Positions 16,357-29,200 of a stretch of DNA of 64,000 nucleotides are shown here, piece after piece. The translations under genes and the position numbers were made by a program. Under the pieces are notes generated by a model. It saw nothing but the letters and a program-made list of their open reading frames with translations. It made no database searches and had not been told where the DNA came from. The stretch is from DASTFP01 sp963816855 (GTDB lineage Bacteria; Verrucomicrobiota; Verrucomicrobiia; Chthoniobacterales; Terrimicrobiaceae), in assembly GCA_963816855.1 (NCBI GenBank), contig CAWFMA010000032.1, positions 186,001 through 250,000 of the forward strand, written 5' to 3'. Within the stretch, counting starts at the first letter, position 1, and every line of letters begins with the position of its first letter.

Positions 16357-19300
16357 ATGACTTACGTCGAGCTTCATGCCAGCAGCGCCTTCAGCTTTCT
16401 GCGCGGCGCCTCGAATCCTGAAGACCTTGTGGGCACCGCGGCACGGCTTGACCTTCCTGCGCTGGCATTGTGCGACCGCGATGGACTATACGGAGCGCCC
16501 CGTTTGCACTCGGCCGCAAAAAAACGCGGCGTGCGCGCCATCGTCGGCGCGGAACTCACCCTGGAAGACAAACGCGTCCTTCCGGTTCTGGTCGCCAATC
16601 GAATCGGTTATCAAAACCTTTGTCGCCTCATTACCGAAGCCAAGTTGCGCGGCACGAAGACGGAATCCACGGTGCTCTGGAAGGAGCTTCCTGCCTATGC
16701 GGAAGGGCTTCTGGTCCTGACGGGGGATGAAGAAGGCATTCTTAGGAACCCTTGCCAACAGGAAGATCTGGAAAAGTTGGAGACCTTGGCAACAATCTTC
16801 GGAAGAAATAATGTCTTTGTCGAAATTCAGCGCCACTTGCGGCGCGAAGAGACCTGGCGCAACAAACATCTCGTGAAATTGGCCGGCGCGCGGAGGCTTC
16901 CGCTGGTCGCCACCAATGGCGTGCTTTACGCCGAGCCCGGAGCGCGCTGCGCTTTGGACCTTTTCACCTGCGCGCGGCATCACACGCATTTGGACTGCGC
17001 AGGGCGCCTTCTAAGCATCAATGCCGAGCGGCACCTCAAATCCGCCGACCAGATCGAGCGTCTTTTCTCCGACTTGCCCGAAGCCGTTGAAAACACGGCG
17101 CGCGTCGCCGAACGCATCGAATTCACGCTCGAAAATCTCGGCTATGAATTTCCAAAATATCCGGTGCCGCCCGGAGAGACGATGGATTCATTTCTTCGCA
17201 CGGTGGCTTTCGCCGGGGCGCGGGCGCGATATTCCCATCTCAGCGCCAAGGTGCTGAAGCAATTGAATTTCGAGCTCGACCTAATCTGCCGCCTCGGCTT
17301 CTCCGGCTACTTTCTGATCGTCTGGGATATCGCAAACTATTGCAGCCAGAACGACATTTTTATGCAGGGCCGGGGTAGCGCGGCCAATAGCGTCGTATGC
17401 TACAGTCTCGGCATCACTGCCTGTGACCCCATCGCCGGCAATCTCCTCTTCGAACGCTTTCTAAGCGAAGGCCGCAAGACATGGCCGGACATTGATCTGG
17501 ACCTTCCCAGCGGGGACCGACGCGAGCGCGTCATCCAGGAGGTCTATCGCCGTTATGGCCAGCATGGCGCAGCCATGACCGCGAATGTCATCACCTATCG
17601 CGGACGGAGCGCCATGCGGGAAATCGGCAAAGCGCTGAACTTTTCACCCGATACCATCGATCGTTTCTCGAGCCTTTTTGCGAACGGAGATTTTCCCCAC
17701 ACGCTGGCGGTGCGAAACCAACTTCAGCAAGCGGGAATCCCCTTCGATCATCCGCGCGCAGACTCCGCCATCCGGCTCTACGAGCAAATCTACGGATTGC
17801 CGCGCCATCTCGGACAGCACTCCGGCGGCATGATTATTTGTCAGGGGACGCTCAGCTCCATGGTTCCCCTAGAAAGGGCATCCATGGCTGGGCGCGTCGT
17901 CGCGCAGTGGGACAAGGATGATTGCGAAGATCTCGGCATCATCAAGGTGGATCTTCTTGGCCTGGGCATGATGGCGGCGCTGCAGGATGCCCTGACGTTA
18001 TGCGCGGAACGCCAGCGTCCGGTTGATATCGCCGCAATTCCAAAAGATGATCCCGCAGTCTACGATCTTATGACTCGCGCGGACACTATCGGCACGTTCC
18101 AGGTCGAAAGCCGTGCCCAGATGGCCACGCTTCCGCGACTGAAACCCAAGTGTTTTTACGACGTGGTGGTCGAGGTCGCGATCATCCGTCCGGGCCCGAT
18201 CCAGGGAGGAATGGTGCATCCTTACCTGGCGCGCCGCGAAGGCACTGAACCTGTTACCTACCTCGACGAACGGCTGCGACCCACCCTCGAGCGCACGTTG
18301 GGCGTGCCTCTATTTCAGGAGCAACTTTTGAAGATGGCCATGGTCATGGCGGATTTCAGCGGCAGCGAGGCGGAAGAATTGCGCCGGGCGCTAAGCTTTC
18401 ACCGTTCGCAGGAAAAGATGGAAACGGTTTGCGCGAAACTCCGTCAAGCCATGGCGGCCAAAAGGGTCAACCCCAAGGTGGCCGAGGAAATTGTTCAATC
18501 CGTTCAGTCGTTCGCCGTCTATGGTTTCCCCGAGAGCCACGCCATCAGTTTCGCTTTGATCGCCTATGCGAGTTGCTGGTTGAAAGTGCATCGAACCCCG
18601 GAATTTTATTGCAGCCTGCTCAACAATCAGCCGATGGGCTTTTACAGCAGCGCCACGCTGATTTGTGATGCCCAAGCACATGGAATCGTGATGCGACCGG
18701 TCTCGGTGCTGTGTTCCGAATGGCTCTGCACGATCGAAAATGACGGGGCAATCCGCCTGGGGCTATCCCTGGTCAAGGGGATGGATTCCGCGATTGGCAA
18801 AAGGATTGTGTCGGCGCGAGCCGAGCGGCTTTTTGCCTCGTTGACAGACTTTCAAGCCCGGGTGCCCGCCGATAAAAAGACCCTGCGCACATTGGCCGGC
18901 ATCGGCGCTCTCAACGGATTGGTTGAGCACCGGCGTGACGGACTTTGGAAAATCGAAACGACTCACCATCCGGAAGAGTTGGCCGGCCTCGACGGCGGCG
19001 CGCAAACCCCCGCGCCTCTTGCATCCATGAATGCCTTTGAGCGTCTCGATGCGGATTTTGCCGGCACCGGCGTTACCACTGGACGCCACCCCATGGCCCT
19101 CATTCGAAAACAGCTCCCCGAGGTGATCCCGGCTGGTGATCTGCCGCATTGCAGAAACGGACAAGACGTTCGTATCGCGGGATTGGTTATTTGCCGTCAG
19201 CGCCCCGGCACCGCCAAAGGATTCGTGTTCGTCAGTCTGGAAGATGAAACTGGCGTGGCCAACGCCATCGTTGACCCGAAACTGTTCGAGCAACGGCGGC

Positions 19301-19440
19301 TTACCATTACTCAGGAATCTTTCCTTTTCATCCGTGGAAAGGTCCAAAATACCCGCGGACCCGTTATGGTCCAGGCCCGCCGCATCGATCCCCTGCCCTA
19401 CCGCTTCCTTGCGCTTCCCGTTTCGCACGATTTCCACTGA
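16357..19440 (+). CDS. dnaE2: Error-prone DNA polymerase III alpha subunit DnaE2
   Basis: The product has 1027 residues, the usual length for DnaE2. It opens with a PHP domain (MTYVELHASSAFSFLRGASN; CDRDGLYG). The polymerase active site has RGSAANSVVCYSLGI and the acidic triplet PDIDLDLP, with Asp378, Asp380 and Asp382. Near the C terminus a helix-hairpin-helix (TLAGIGALNGL) precedes an OB-fold (FVFVSLEDETGVANAI). The shortened C terminus compared with replicative DnaE1 fits DnaE2. With ImuA and ImuB it forms the damage-induced mutasome. It lies 114 bases after imuB and probably belongs to the same operon. Confidence 0.96.
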   Translation: MTYVELHASSAFSFLRGASNPEDLVGTAARLDLPALALCDRDGLYGAPRLHSAAKKRGVRAIVGAELTLEDKRVLPVLVANRIGYQNLCRLITEAKLRGTKTESTVLWKELPAYAEGLLVLTGDEEGILRNPCQQEDLEKLETLATIFGRNNVFVEIQRHLRREETWRNKHLVKLAGARRLPLVATNGVLYAEPGARCALDLFTCARHHTHLDCAGRLLSINAERHLKSADQIERLFSDLPEAVENTARVAERIEFTLENLGYEFPKYPVPPGETMDSFLRTVAFAGARARYSHLSAKVLKQLNFELDLICRLGFSGYFLIVWDIANYCSQNDIFMQGRGSAANSVVCYSLGITACDPIAGNLLFERFLSEGRKTWPDIDLDLPSGDRRERVIQEVYRRYGQHGAAMTANVITYRGRSAMREIGKALNFSPDTIDRFSSLFANGDFPHTLAVRNQLQQAGIPFDHPRADSAIRLYEQIYGLPRHLGQHSGGMIICQGTLSSMVPLERASMAGRVVAQWDKDDCEDLGIIKVDLLGLGMMAALQDALTLCAERQRPVDIAAIPKDDPAVYDLMTRADTIGTFQVESRAQMATLPRLKPKCFYDVVVEVAIIRPGPIQGGMVHPYLARREGTEPVTYLDERLRPTLERTLGVPLFQEQLLKMAMVMADFSGSEAEELRRALSFHRSQEKMETVCAKLRQAMAAKRVNPKVAEEIVQSVQSFAVYGFPESHAISFALIAYASCWLKVHRTPEFYCSLLNNQPMGFYSSATLICDAQAHGIVMRPVSVLCSEWLCTIENDGAIRLGLSLVKGMDSAIGKRIVSARAERLFASLTDFQARVPADKKTLRTLAGIGALNGLVEHRRDGLWKIETTHHPEELAGLDGGAQTPAPLASMNAFERLDADFAGTGVTTGRHPMALIRKQLPEVIPAGDLPHCRNGQDVRIAGLVICRQRPGTAKGFVFVSLEDETGVANAIVDPKLFEQRRLTITQESFLFIRGKVQNTRGPVMVQARRIDPLPYRFLALPVSHDFH

Positions 19441-19553
19441 ATTTGAAATCATTTCCCTCATGGTCGAACCGGGCCCGTTGAATCTGGCGGCACGACCCTC
19501 TGCCGGCAACATTCGATCAGGTTGTTGAAAAATCGCTTTCCAACCGGAAAATC

Positions 19554-21620
<2,067 letters not shown>

Positions 21621-21765
21621 GCCAAAAATAGCCCCCGACACGGATTGACACAACGGAAAGCGGCGATCCCTCCGCGCGATCGCCGAGGCCGTCGGCAACG
21701 TCCAGGGAACCTCCTTCGATACGACCCCTGGACTTCAAGGATCGGAGCCGCTCATCGAGGCGCGA

Positions 21766-21918
21766 TTACGCGCAACCCGGCTCCGGTTCAGCGACAAGCG
21801 GCATACCCGATCCCGGGCGCTGATCATCACCCCGGCTGACAGAGACAGCAGCCTCCGGATGGACAAAACAGACGGCCAGCGCCGCAAGGCCGGTCCAGAG
21901 CAAGACGCCTTTTCGCAT
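21766..21918 (-). CDS. Possible 50-residue secreted peptide
   Basis: A short frame reads MRKGVLLWTGLAALAVCFVH then PEAAVSVSRGDDQRPGSGMP and a Pro/Glu-rich end. The start has a basic N region, a hydrophobic core and an Ala-rich end like a signal peptide. Nothing else supports it: no homologue is recognised, and the region between nadE and the DUF488 gene is otherwise empty. Confidence 0.25.
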   Translation of the reverse strand: MRKGVLLWTGLAALAVCFVHPEAAVSVSRGDDQRPGSGMPLVAEPEPGCA

Positions 21919-22183
21919 GGGATTTCGTCGCTGTGCGGGGCATTTTTCCCGGCACGGGATCAGGCAGGCAAGCTGAAAACCTTGCTGATCTTTTCCAGAT
22001 GACGGCGGTCCCGCCCGCAGCGACCGCCGGGTAGCTGCTGTCCTTTAAAAATATCGCGCCCGAGAGTCGTGGCCATTGATCCCGATTTCTTGTTGGCAAC
22101 AAGCTTGTCCGGAGCGCCCAGTTTTTCCAGTTAATAAGCGGGCCGGGTTTGCCGAAGCGGTCGATTTGGTTTTCTTTTAAGAC

Positions 22184-22657
22184 ATGTCTCCGGCCGTTTC
22201 GACCTATCGTTATGGTTCGCCGCGCCGCGACGGCGAAGGGTTGCGCCTCGGCGTGGCGAGGCACGTCCCGCGCGGCGTCCGACGCGAAGATCAGCAGCGC
22301 GGCGGCTACTTTGATCAGTGGCTGCCGCTCCTTGCCCCCTCGGCGGACCTTGTTGCGGCGTATCGGCGGCACAAGATGCCATTTGCTTCTTTTGCCAGTC
22401 GGTACAAAAAGCAGATGGAGCGCGGAGACAGTTGCCGCCTCGTCCAGCTCCTGGCCACGATATCGCTGTTCGTTCCGATCAGCATCGGCTGCTATTGCGA
22501 CGACGAGAATCTTTGCCATCGCTCGGTTCTGCAAAAGCTTATCTTGAAGGAAGCTTTGGAGAAAGCGGAGGGATTCGCGCTTCTCCGCAAAGGCGGCCAG
22601 GCCGAGATCCTCAGATACGCGAGTCCCGTCTGTCTGCGAGACTTCGAGGAAAGATAA
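22184..22657 (+). CDS. DUF488 family protein
   Basis: The protein has 157 residues with the characteristic DUF488 features: the start YRYGSPRRDGEGLRLGVARH followed by VPRGVRREDQ, a middle YFDQWLPLLAPSADLV, and a C-terminal Cys-containing strand IGCYCDDENLCHRS. The conserved Arg/His/Cys residues suggest a catalytic or metal site, but no reaction is established for the family. It stands alone, with 265 bases of empty sequence before it and convergent orientation to the broken aminotransferase gene after it. Confidence 0.8.
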   Translation: MSPAVSTYRYGSPRRDGEGLRLGVARHVPRGVRREDQQRGGYFDQWLPLLAPSADLVAAYRRHKMPFASFASRYKKQMERGDSCRLVQLLATISLFVPISIGCYCDDENLCHRSVLQKLILKEALEKAEGFALLRKGGQAEILRYASPVCLRDFEER

Positions 22658-22771
22658 CCGGGCATTTATCTCCGCGCGCCAAAAAAAGCCTTTCGAAAGC
22701 CAGGAGTCGCGCAGGAACTCCGATCGTCATGAACCAACCGGCCAAATGTGCCAAAGAGCAGCGGCGGACCA

Positions 22772-23933
22772 TCAGCCGTGACAGGCCGTCCGAAGAACCT
22801 CCGCAATGCGCTCCATTTCCGAGCGGGTATTATAAAAATGCGGGCTGAACCTTAACCACTCTCCGCTTTCCCGCGCCACGCGCAGCGACGCGGTGATTCG
22901 CTCCTTTTCGAGGGCCGAAAAAAGAATGCCTGATGCGGTGGACGGATGTCGCGCGGTGACGATTCCGGAGCGGAGCGGCTCTTCAGGCAAGGGAGACAGA
23001 AACTCGAATCCCATTCCGTCGAGCAGCGCATGCAGATAATCGCGGACGTCGAGAATCGGCCGCGGCCACCCGGTCCAACCCGGTTGCCTCCAGCATTTCG
23101 AGACTCGCTCGCATGCCGTAAACTCCCGTTATGTTAAGAACGCCGGGTTCGTAGCGTTGAGCCGTCTCGTGGAAGTCCATAGTCTCTTGAGCAAGGAACT
23201 GCGGCGACTTGATATTCCACGATCCGAGCAGCGTCGGGCGGCAAAGCTCGAAATTGCGCCTGGCGACGAAGACAATTCCGATCGCCGTTGGTCCAAGCAT
23301 CCATTTGTGAGCGTCCGCGCTCAGGAAATCCACGAAGCGGGTTTCAAAAGGGAAAGCACCAAGCGTCTGAATGGCGTCGACGGAAAAGAGAATGCCGCGG
23401 TCTCGCAAGAGGGCGCCGATGGCATCCACGTCTACACGCCAACCGGAGAGATAGTGGCACGACGCGAGAGCAACTAGCCTGGTGCGCGGCGACAATTCCT
23501 CCTCGACAAGTTCGGCCGTGATACGGCCGGGCTTTTCGGGCCGAAGACGGCGAATCTTCACACCAGCCGAGGCCTGTGCCAACCACGGATAGACATTGGA
23601 AGGATAGTCATCCTGATAGCAGACAATCTCATCCCCTTCGCGCCAGGTGAGTCCGTTGGCGAAAAGACTCAGTCCCAGCGAAGTCGGCCCAAGGAGGGCA
23701 ATCTCAGACTTGTCCGCGCCAATCAGGTCCGCGCAGACTTTCCTTGTCTTTTCGAAATCGCGAAGCACTTCGCCGAACTCCTGATGATTCTCACAGCTCG
23801 CCCGAACGTGCGCGATCATCGCGTCGGCCGCGCATTTGGGGAGGGGTGTCACCCCGGCGTGCGCGACAAAAATCTGACATTTCGCCACGGGAAAAAGCTC
23901 CAGGCGCTCCGCCTCGCTGGAGAACAGGTTCAC
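22772..23933 (-). pseudogene. Class V (cysteine-desulfurase-fold) aminotransferase with one frameshift
   Basis: The first 316-codon frame carries a class V PLP enzyme: a GPTSLGLSLFANGL-type cofactor loop, DAIQTLG, and the PLP Lys210 in SADAHKWMLGPTA. Near 23060 the frame changes. Reading one extra base in a GGCCGCGGCC stretch lets the protein continue as PILDVRDYLHALLDGMGFEF and finish as ESGEWLRFSPHFYNTRSEME (to 22772), a typical C-terminal domain. The repaired product would be about 387 residues, full length for the family. It overlaps the preceding small gene by four bases. Either a recent single-base insertion or a sequence error is likely. Confidence 0.8.
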
Positions 23934-24289
23934 GATTTTTTCTCCGCTTCCTCAATCAACTTCCAAAAGCCTTTGGCGCCTCCAAGCTGTTCGTCCTCCT
24001 CATCCATGGGCAGACTCGACCGGAATAGAAAGTCCCGGATTGTGTTCTTGTGCAAGACACGGTGGATAAGAATCCCTTCGGGGTGCTTTTCGAAGTATAT
24101 CCGGTATTCCTTGGCCCGATAACGATGCAATTTTCGGCCGCCGCGCTGGACCCTTCCGAATCGGCTCGAGTCTAGGTTTTCGAGATCTTCGGGAAGCAGG
24201 TGAAATTCCGCCAGCAAATCGAGTTGGAGCTCTTTCGGCAGAGCCGCCATTTCGGCCGCGCTCATTGCGTTGAAGATCATCTGAAACAC
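23930..24289 (-). CDS. RelE/ParE-like small protein, conserved in operon
   Basis: The protein has 119 residues. A helical N-terminal part (MSAAEMAALPKELQLDLLAE) is followed by a compact basic alpha/beta segment, GRKLHRYRAKEYRIYFEKHP then ILIHRVLHKNTIRDFLFRSS, that resembles the RelE/ParE toxin fold. No antitoxin gene is beside it. It is translationally coupled (ATGA, four bases) to the downstream class V aminotransferase and follows pdxA by 87 bases. That suggests a housekeeping or regulatory role rather than an active addiction module. The fold assignment is tentative. Confidence 0.65.
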   Translation of the reverse strand: MFQMIFNAMSAAEMAALPKELQLDLLAEFHLLPEDLENLDSSRFGRVQRGGRKLHRYRAKEYRIYFEKHPEGILIHRVLHKNTIRDFLFRSSLPMDEEDEQLGGAKGFWKLIEEAEKKS

Positions 24290-24376
24290 CGTCCGACATA
24301 CGAACGGCCGGAAGATTCGGAATCAAGACTCGATTGCGTCCGCGTGCCAGGAAATCTTTCTGTCGGGAAGGCTCGC

Positions 24377-25264
24377 TCACCAAGCTGCGTCAGAGGCCGG
24401 CGGAGTGGCGGCCAGTTCACAGGCAAGACGGATAGCCGAGATCATACTCTGCGGCTTCGCGATACCTTTCCCGGCGATATCAAAAGCCGTTCCATGATCC
24501 GGGCTGGTTCGCGGGAAAGGCAGCCCCAAAGTGACATTTACTCCCTCGTCGAACGCATGAAGCTTGAGGGGGATTAATCCCTGGTCGTGGTACATGCAGA
24601 GAACTGCCTCGAACTCGCCCTCCGCTGCCCGCTTGAAGAGCGTGTCCGGCGGATGCGGGCCCGAGATCTCCGCGGCATGAGGTAACGTTTGGCGCAGCAA
24701 CGCGATGCCCGGCGTGATGATCTGGATCTCTTCCAAGCCAAGGTCTCCCTCCTCGCCCGCATGAGGGTTCAGGCCGGCGACAGCGATGCGTGGCCGAACC
24801 GACCCCCGGCGAATAAGGAAGTTCGCCAAAAGCCGGCCGACGCGGGCGATCTCCCCCGGACTCAGGAGCCCGGGGACGCTGGCCAACGGAACGTGCGCCG
24901 TGACGAGCGCCACCGTGATCTTCCCCCCGGTCAAGCACATTGCGAAATCGCTGACGCCGAACCGCTCCGCGAAAAATTCGGTCTGGCCCGGAAATACGAA
25001 ACCGGCCTGATGCATCCTTTTCTTGGAAACCGGGCCGGTAACGACCGCCTGAATCTCTCCCGATCTTGCAAGACGGACCGCTTCCTCCAAAGCGTGGAGG
25101 GCGTGCTCCGCAGAGGAGCGTTCCGGACTCCCGGCCGAAAATGCGTCCGTTGCCCCGATAACCCAGTAGCCAACGTCAGAAGGAAGACTGCCGCTATTCA
25201 GCGCGGCACGGATGATCTCCGGCCCGACACCGGCAGGATCGCCACAGGTGATCCCGACATTCAC
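24377..25264 (-). CDS. pdxA: 4-hydroxythreonine-4-phosphate dehydrogenase
   Basis: The enzyme acts in the DXP-dependent pyridoxal phosphate pathway, oxidising 4-phosphohydroxy-L-threonine. The 295-residue protein has the family signatures: GITCGDPAGVGPEI at the N terminus, VVTGPVSKKRMHQAGF, the metal-ligand region VTAHVPLASVP, GLNPHAGEEG and the MYHDQGLIPLK segment. It ends with HGTAFDIAGKG. It starts five bases after the PPIase stop and shares a same-strand chain with mfd. PdxA is slightly shorter than the E. coli enzyme (about 329) but complete in motifs. Confidence 0.95.
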   Translation of the reverse strand: MNVGITCGDPAGVGPEIIRAALNSGSLPSDVGYWVIGATDAFSAGSPERSSAEHALHALEEAVRLARSGEIQAVVTGPVSKKRMHQAGFVFPGQTEFFAERFGVSDFAMCLTGGKITVALVTAHVPLASVPGLLSPGEIARVGRLLANFLIRRGSVRPRIAVAGLNPHAGEEGDLGLEEIQIITPGIALLRQTLPHAAEISGPHPPDTLFKRAAEGEFEAVLCMYHDQGLIPLKLHAFDEGVNVTLGLPFPRTSPDHGTAFDIAGKGIAKPQSMISAIRLACELAATPPASDAAW

Positions 25265-25269
25265 CGGAC

Positions 25270-26256
25270 CTAGGACATGATTTTGACGTATGCCTTTTGC
25301 CGGAGCGTCTCCAGCCAGCGCCGCTGGGCCTTCGTGCGTTCCTGCTGGATGAGGTTCTTTTCGATTTCATCCCGGACTTCGCCAATTGGCTTAACGTTTG
25401 CGCTGCGTTTGGCGTCGACGGTTAGAATGTAGTAGGTGTTGTCAATATCAAGGACCGGGCTCACTTCGCCCGGCCGAAGCGAAAATGCCACGTTGGTAAG
25501 CTTCTCGTTTAAGGTATTCCGCTCAATCCAGCCCCAGTCTCCCCCACCCTGCTGGGTCGAGTCGTCCTCCGAATACATTTGCGCCATGCGAACGAACTCC
25601 GCGCCGGTGGCGACCTTCTGGCGGATCTCCTCCGCCAACTCCTTTTTGCTACCGACGTCGGGCACGTCCCCCGATGAGCCTTCGCGGATCACGATCATTC
25701 GCAGTTTGACCTGTTCCGGCGTGGCATAGGAGTTCTTGTTCTTGTCGTAGTACTTCTGGATCTGCACCGGGGAGATGACGAAATTGTTGTCAACTTTCGA
25801 CTGGCGCATGGCCTGAATGACGATCTTGTCGCGCTCGATCTCCTTGAATCGGGTGACCGTGAAACCCTGCGCTTGCAACGTTCGCACGAAGGCCGCCCGG
25901 TCCCCTCCGAATTCCTCCCGGATCACCGCCTTCAGGCGATCGTCGAGCACATACTCCGGAATGCTCGCGCCCTTCTCTTGAAGTTTCTTGAACTCTTGGA
26001 GGATCAGTTGCCGGTCCACAAGATCGTTGATCGCCGAGAGCCGCATCTCCTTGAGCTTGTCTTCGAGTTCCTGGCCGCGATACATTTCGCGCAAGGAACG
26101 TTCGCGAACACCGATGAGCTCGCGAACTTGTGAAATCGTGACCACGTCTTTGTTGACGATCGCCGCTATTCCATCGATGACTTCGGCTTCCCTCTGTGCC
26201 AGGGCGCTTCCCGCCAAAGCGAAAGCTGCGACGCTGACAAGTGCAATACGGATCAT
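25270..26256 (-). CDS. SurA/PpiC-type periplasmic peptidyl-prolyl isomerase
   Basis: The product has 328 residues. A clear signal peptide (MIRIALVSVAAFALAGSALA) is followed by a SurA N-terminal-like helical domain (VVTISQVRELIGVRE then LVDRQLILQEFKKL). One parvulin-type PPIase domain lies at about 180-285 (VKLRMIVIREG; AQMYSEDDSTQQGGGDWGWI; FSLRPGEVSPVL). It most likely chaperones outer-membrane proteins in the periplasm. The ATG overlaps the mfd stop by four bases, so its translation is coupled to mfd. Only one parvulin domain is present, against two in E. coli SurA. Confidence 0.92.
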   Translation of the reverse strand: MIRIALVSVAAFALAGSALAQREAEVIDGIAAIVNKDVVTISQVRELIGVRERSLREMYRGQELEDKLKEMRLSAINDLVDRQLILQEFKKLQEKGASIPEYVLDDRLKAVIREEFGGDRAAFVRTLQAQGFTVTRFKEIERDKIVIQAMRQSKVDNNFVISPVQIQKYYDKNKNSYATPEQVKLRMIVIREGSSGDVPDVGSKKELAEEIRQKVATGAEFVRMAQMYSEDDSTQQGGGDWGWIERNTLNEKLTNVAFSLRPGEVSPVLDIDNTYYILTVDAKRSANVKPIGEVRDEIEKNLIQQERTKAQRRWLETLRQKAYVKIMS

Positions 26257-29200
26257 GAACTGGGAATCGTTTCGAGACTGGATAAGACCTCGCGCAAACT
26301 AGAATCGGGGTCGGGGGCCGTCAAGCGGGGAAACCTTCCGTTTTTCTGCAGCAATTCGCGCCGCTTCGTAAGCATCAACCTGCGGTCGCGCACCTCGACC
26401 ATCGTAATTCTCCGCCGCGCAGCTTCGAGACGTATGGTTGCCACGAGAAGGGCGTTCTCGACCTGAACGGGAGGCCGCCCGAATCGGTCTCGCCATTCGG
26501 CGCGAAGGCGCTCGATGGCTTCCCGATCCTCGGCTTCGGCCAATCGGCGATAGCAGGCGATGCGTGTGCGGGAATCGGCGATGTATGCCGCCGGGAGGAA
26601 GGCGCCCGCGAACCTGGTCGGTTCACGGCTCCATTGCGCTTCGTCCGTGGAAAGGAAATCAAGTCTCAGTCCCGAGGGTGGCGCCGGACGAGTCCGGGAA
26701 GCGCCGGAAAGCGTCTCCACAGCACGCCGGAGAAGCTTGCAGTAAAGATCGAAGCCGACCGCGATGATGTGGCCGCTTTGGGCCGTCCCCAGAAGGTTGC
26801 CCGCGCCGCGGATTTCGAGGTCGCGCATCGCCACTTTGAATCCCGAACCGAGATCCGAGTACTGTTTGATCGCGGAGACGCGTTTGCGCGCGGCGCCCAT
26901 CAAGTCGCGAGGAAGCATCAGGTAGGCGTAAGCCTTTGCCTGGGAGCGTCCCACACGTCCGCGAAGCTGGTAGAGATCGGCGAGGCCAAAGAGGTCGGCC
27001 CGGTCAATAACCATCGTGTTGGCATTGGGAATATCCAGGCCGCTTTCGATGATCGTGGTCGAGACAAGCACATCAACATCACCCGCCACGAAGGTCCGCA
27101 TCACCAGTTCGAGTTCGTGTTCGCTCATTTGACCATGCCCGATCGCGACCCGCGCGGACGGACACAGCTGCCTGAGACGCTTGGCGACGCGCTCGATGGT
27201 TTGAACCCGATTGTGCAAGAAATAAACCTGGCCGCCCCGGCAGAGTTCGCGCTGGACGGCGTCGCGAACTACTCGCTCGTCATAGGCGCTGACGAGGGTT
27301 TCCACCGGTTGGCGGTTGGGAGGCGGCGTTTCGATAAGGGACATGTCGCGAGCGCCCATTAGCGAAAGGTATAACGTGCGGGGAATCGGAGTCGCGGACA
27401 AGGTCAGCACGTCCACTTGCCGAAAGCTCTCTTTGAGCAATTCCTTTTGCTTCACGCCAAAGCGTTGTTCTTCATCCACGACCAGAAGGCCAATATCTTT
27501 AAAACGGACGTCCGGCGACGCCAGTCGGTGGGTGCCGACCACCACGTCAACACTGCCGTCAGCCAGTCCGACGAGAACCTTTTTTTGCTCGCCCGGGGTC
27601 CTGAACCGGCTGAGAAGCTCAACCGTCAGGGGATATTCGCTCATGCGCTCCTTCAAGGTTTGATAGTGCTGCTGGGCGAGAACGGTCGTCGGCGCCATCA
27701 GGGCAGCCTGTTTTCCGCCCATCACGGCTTTGAAGATCGCGCGAATCGCCACCTCGGTCTTCCCAAAGCCGACGTCGCCGCAGATCAGGCGATCCATCGG
27801 GCGCACCGACTCCATGTCCCGCTTGGTTTCCCCGATCGCCCGAAGCTGGTCCGCCGTCTCGTCAAACGGAAAGGCATCTTCGAATTCATTTTGCCACCGC
27901 GTGTCGGGACCAAAGGAGAATCCCGGCTGCATGTCCCGCTCCGCCTGCACCTGCATCATGCGCGAGGCATAGTCGAAAATGGACTTTTGCGCTCTTTCCC
28001 TTGCCCGCGCCCAACGGCCGTCCCCCAACTCGGAAAGCTCCGGGCGTCCTTTTCCAACTCCCACATAACGTGCGACTTGCCAGACATGGTCGAGCGGAAC
28101 GTAGAGCTTGGCATCGCCCGCGTACTCGAACAGAAGCGCCTCTCCTCCGTTCTCACCGGGCAGTGATTCCATTCCGACGTACCGGCCGATTCCATGCTCC
28201 AGGTGGACGACATAGTCGCCGGGCTCGAACTCTGTGAAGTCGATCGTCGCCCGGGCTGCGAGCGTCCGTTCGCGCCGATGGAAAAGGCGTCGCTGGCGCA
28301 GCGATGCCGAGCGCCCAAACAGTTCCGCATCAGAGAGAACGGCTAGCTTTGCCGCAGGAAAAACGAAACCGCGCGTAATGGGCGCTTGCAGAAAATTCGA
28401 AACAGAAACATCGAAATCCTGTTCGGCCGCGAATTCGCGAAACCGCTCGATTTCGCCGTCGCTACCGGCGGCAAGCCACACCTGCCAGCCGGCCGACGTC
28501 CACTCGTCCATCTGCCGGAAAAGTTGCTCTCGACGCACCGCATCGAGAACCAGATCGCCGGCATCAAAGGCCCCGAACGGCTGGGCAAAAAAAGGCTTCA
28601 CCGAGCCCTCGCTTCCGCTGGAGATGCGAAAATCAGCCCGATCCTCAAGGCCGGCCGCATCGATGATCAGATCTTCTTTTCGGAGATAGTCGCGAAGCGA
28701 AACAACTTCGGTTTCGAACTTCCCGGCAAGAATGTCGCACGAGGAAGATTCGCCGATAGATATTTGCGTATCCGGGTCGAAAATCCGGATCGAATCCACG
28801 ATTTCATCGTCCAGCTCGATGCGGCTTGGAAACGAGGCTTGCCACGAAAAGACATCCAGAATTCCCCCGCGGATCGCAAACCCTCCGCGAGACGAAACCT
28901 GCGACACTCTTTCGTAACCGGCCTCAACCAGCCTCTCGCCCGCCTCGAGGGGAACGATCCTGTCGCCCACGGTAACAGACAGCGCCATTCGGGCCAGATT
29001 GCGGGCCGATGGAACTTCCTTGTCCCATTGCCCGGAGTGAATCACAAGAGGACCGACCGGTTTTTCCTCGGCCAACAAATTCAGGATCGCCAATTGTTCG
29101 GCGGAAGTCTCGGGATCCGGTAGAATGCCATCCGATAGAGGGATCTCGGATTCCGGTAGAAACCGCGCTGCCGGATTCCAGGCGATCACTTCCGCCGCAA

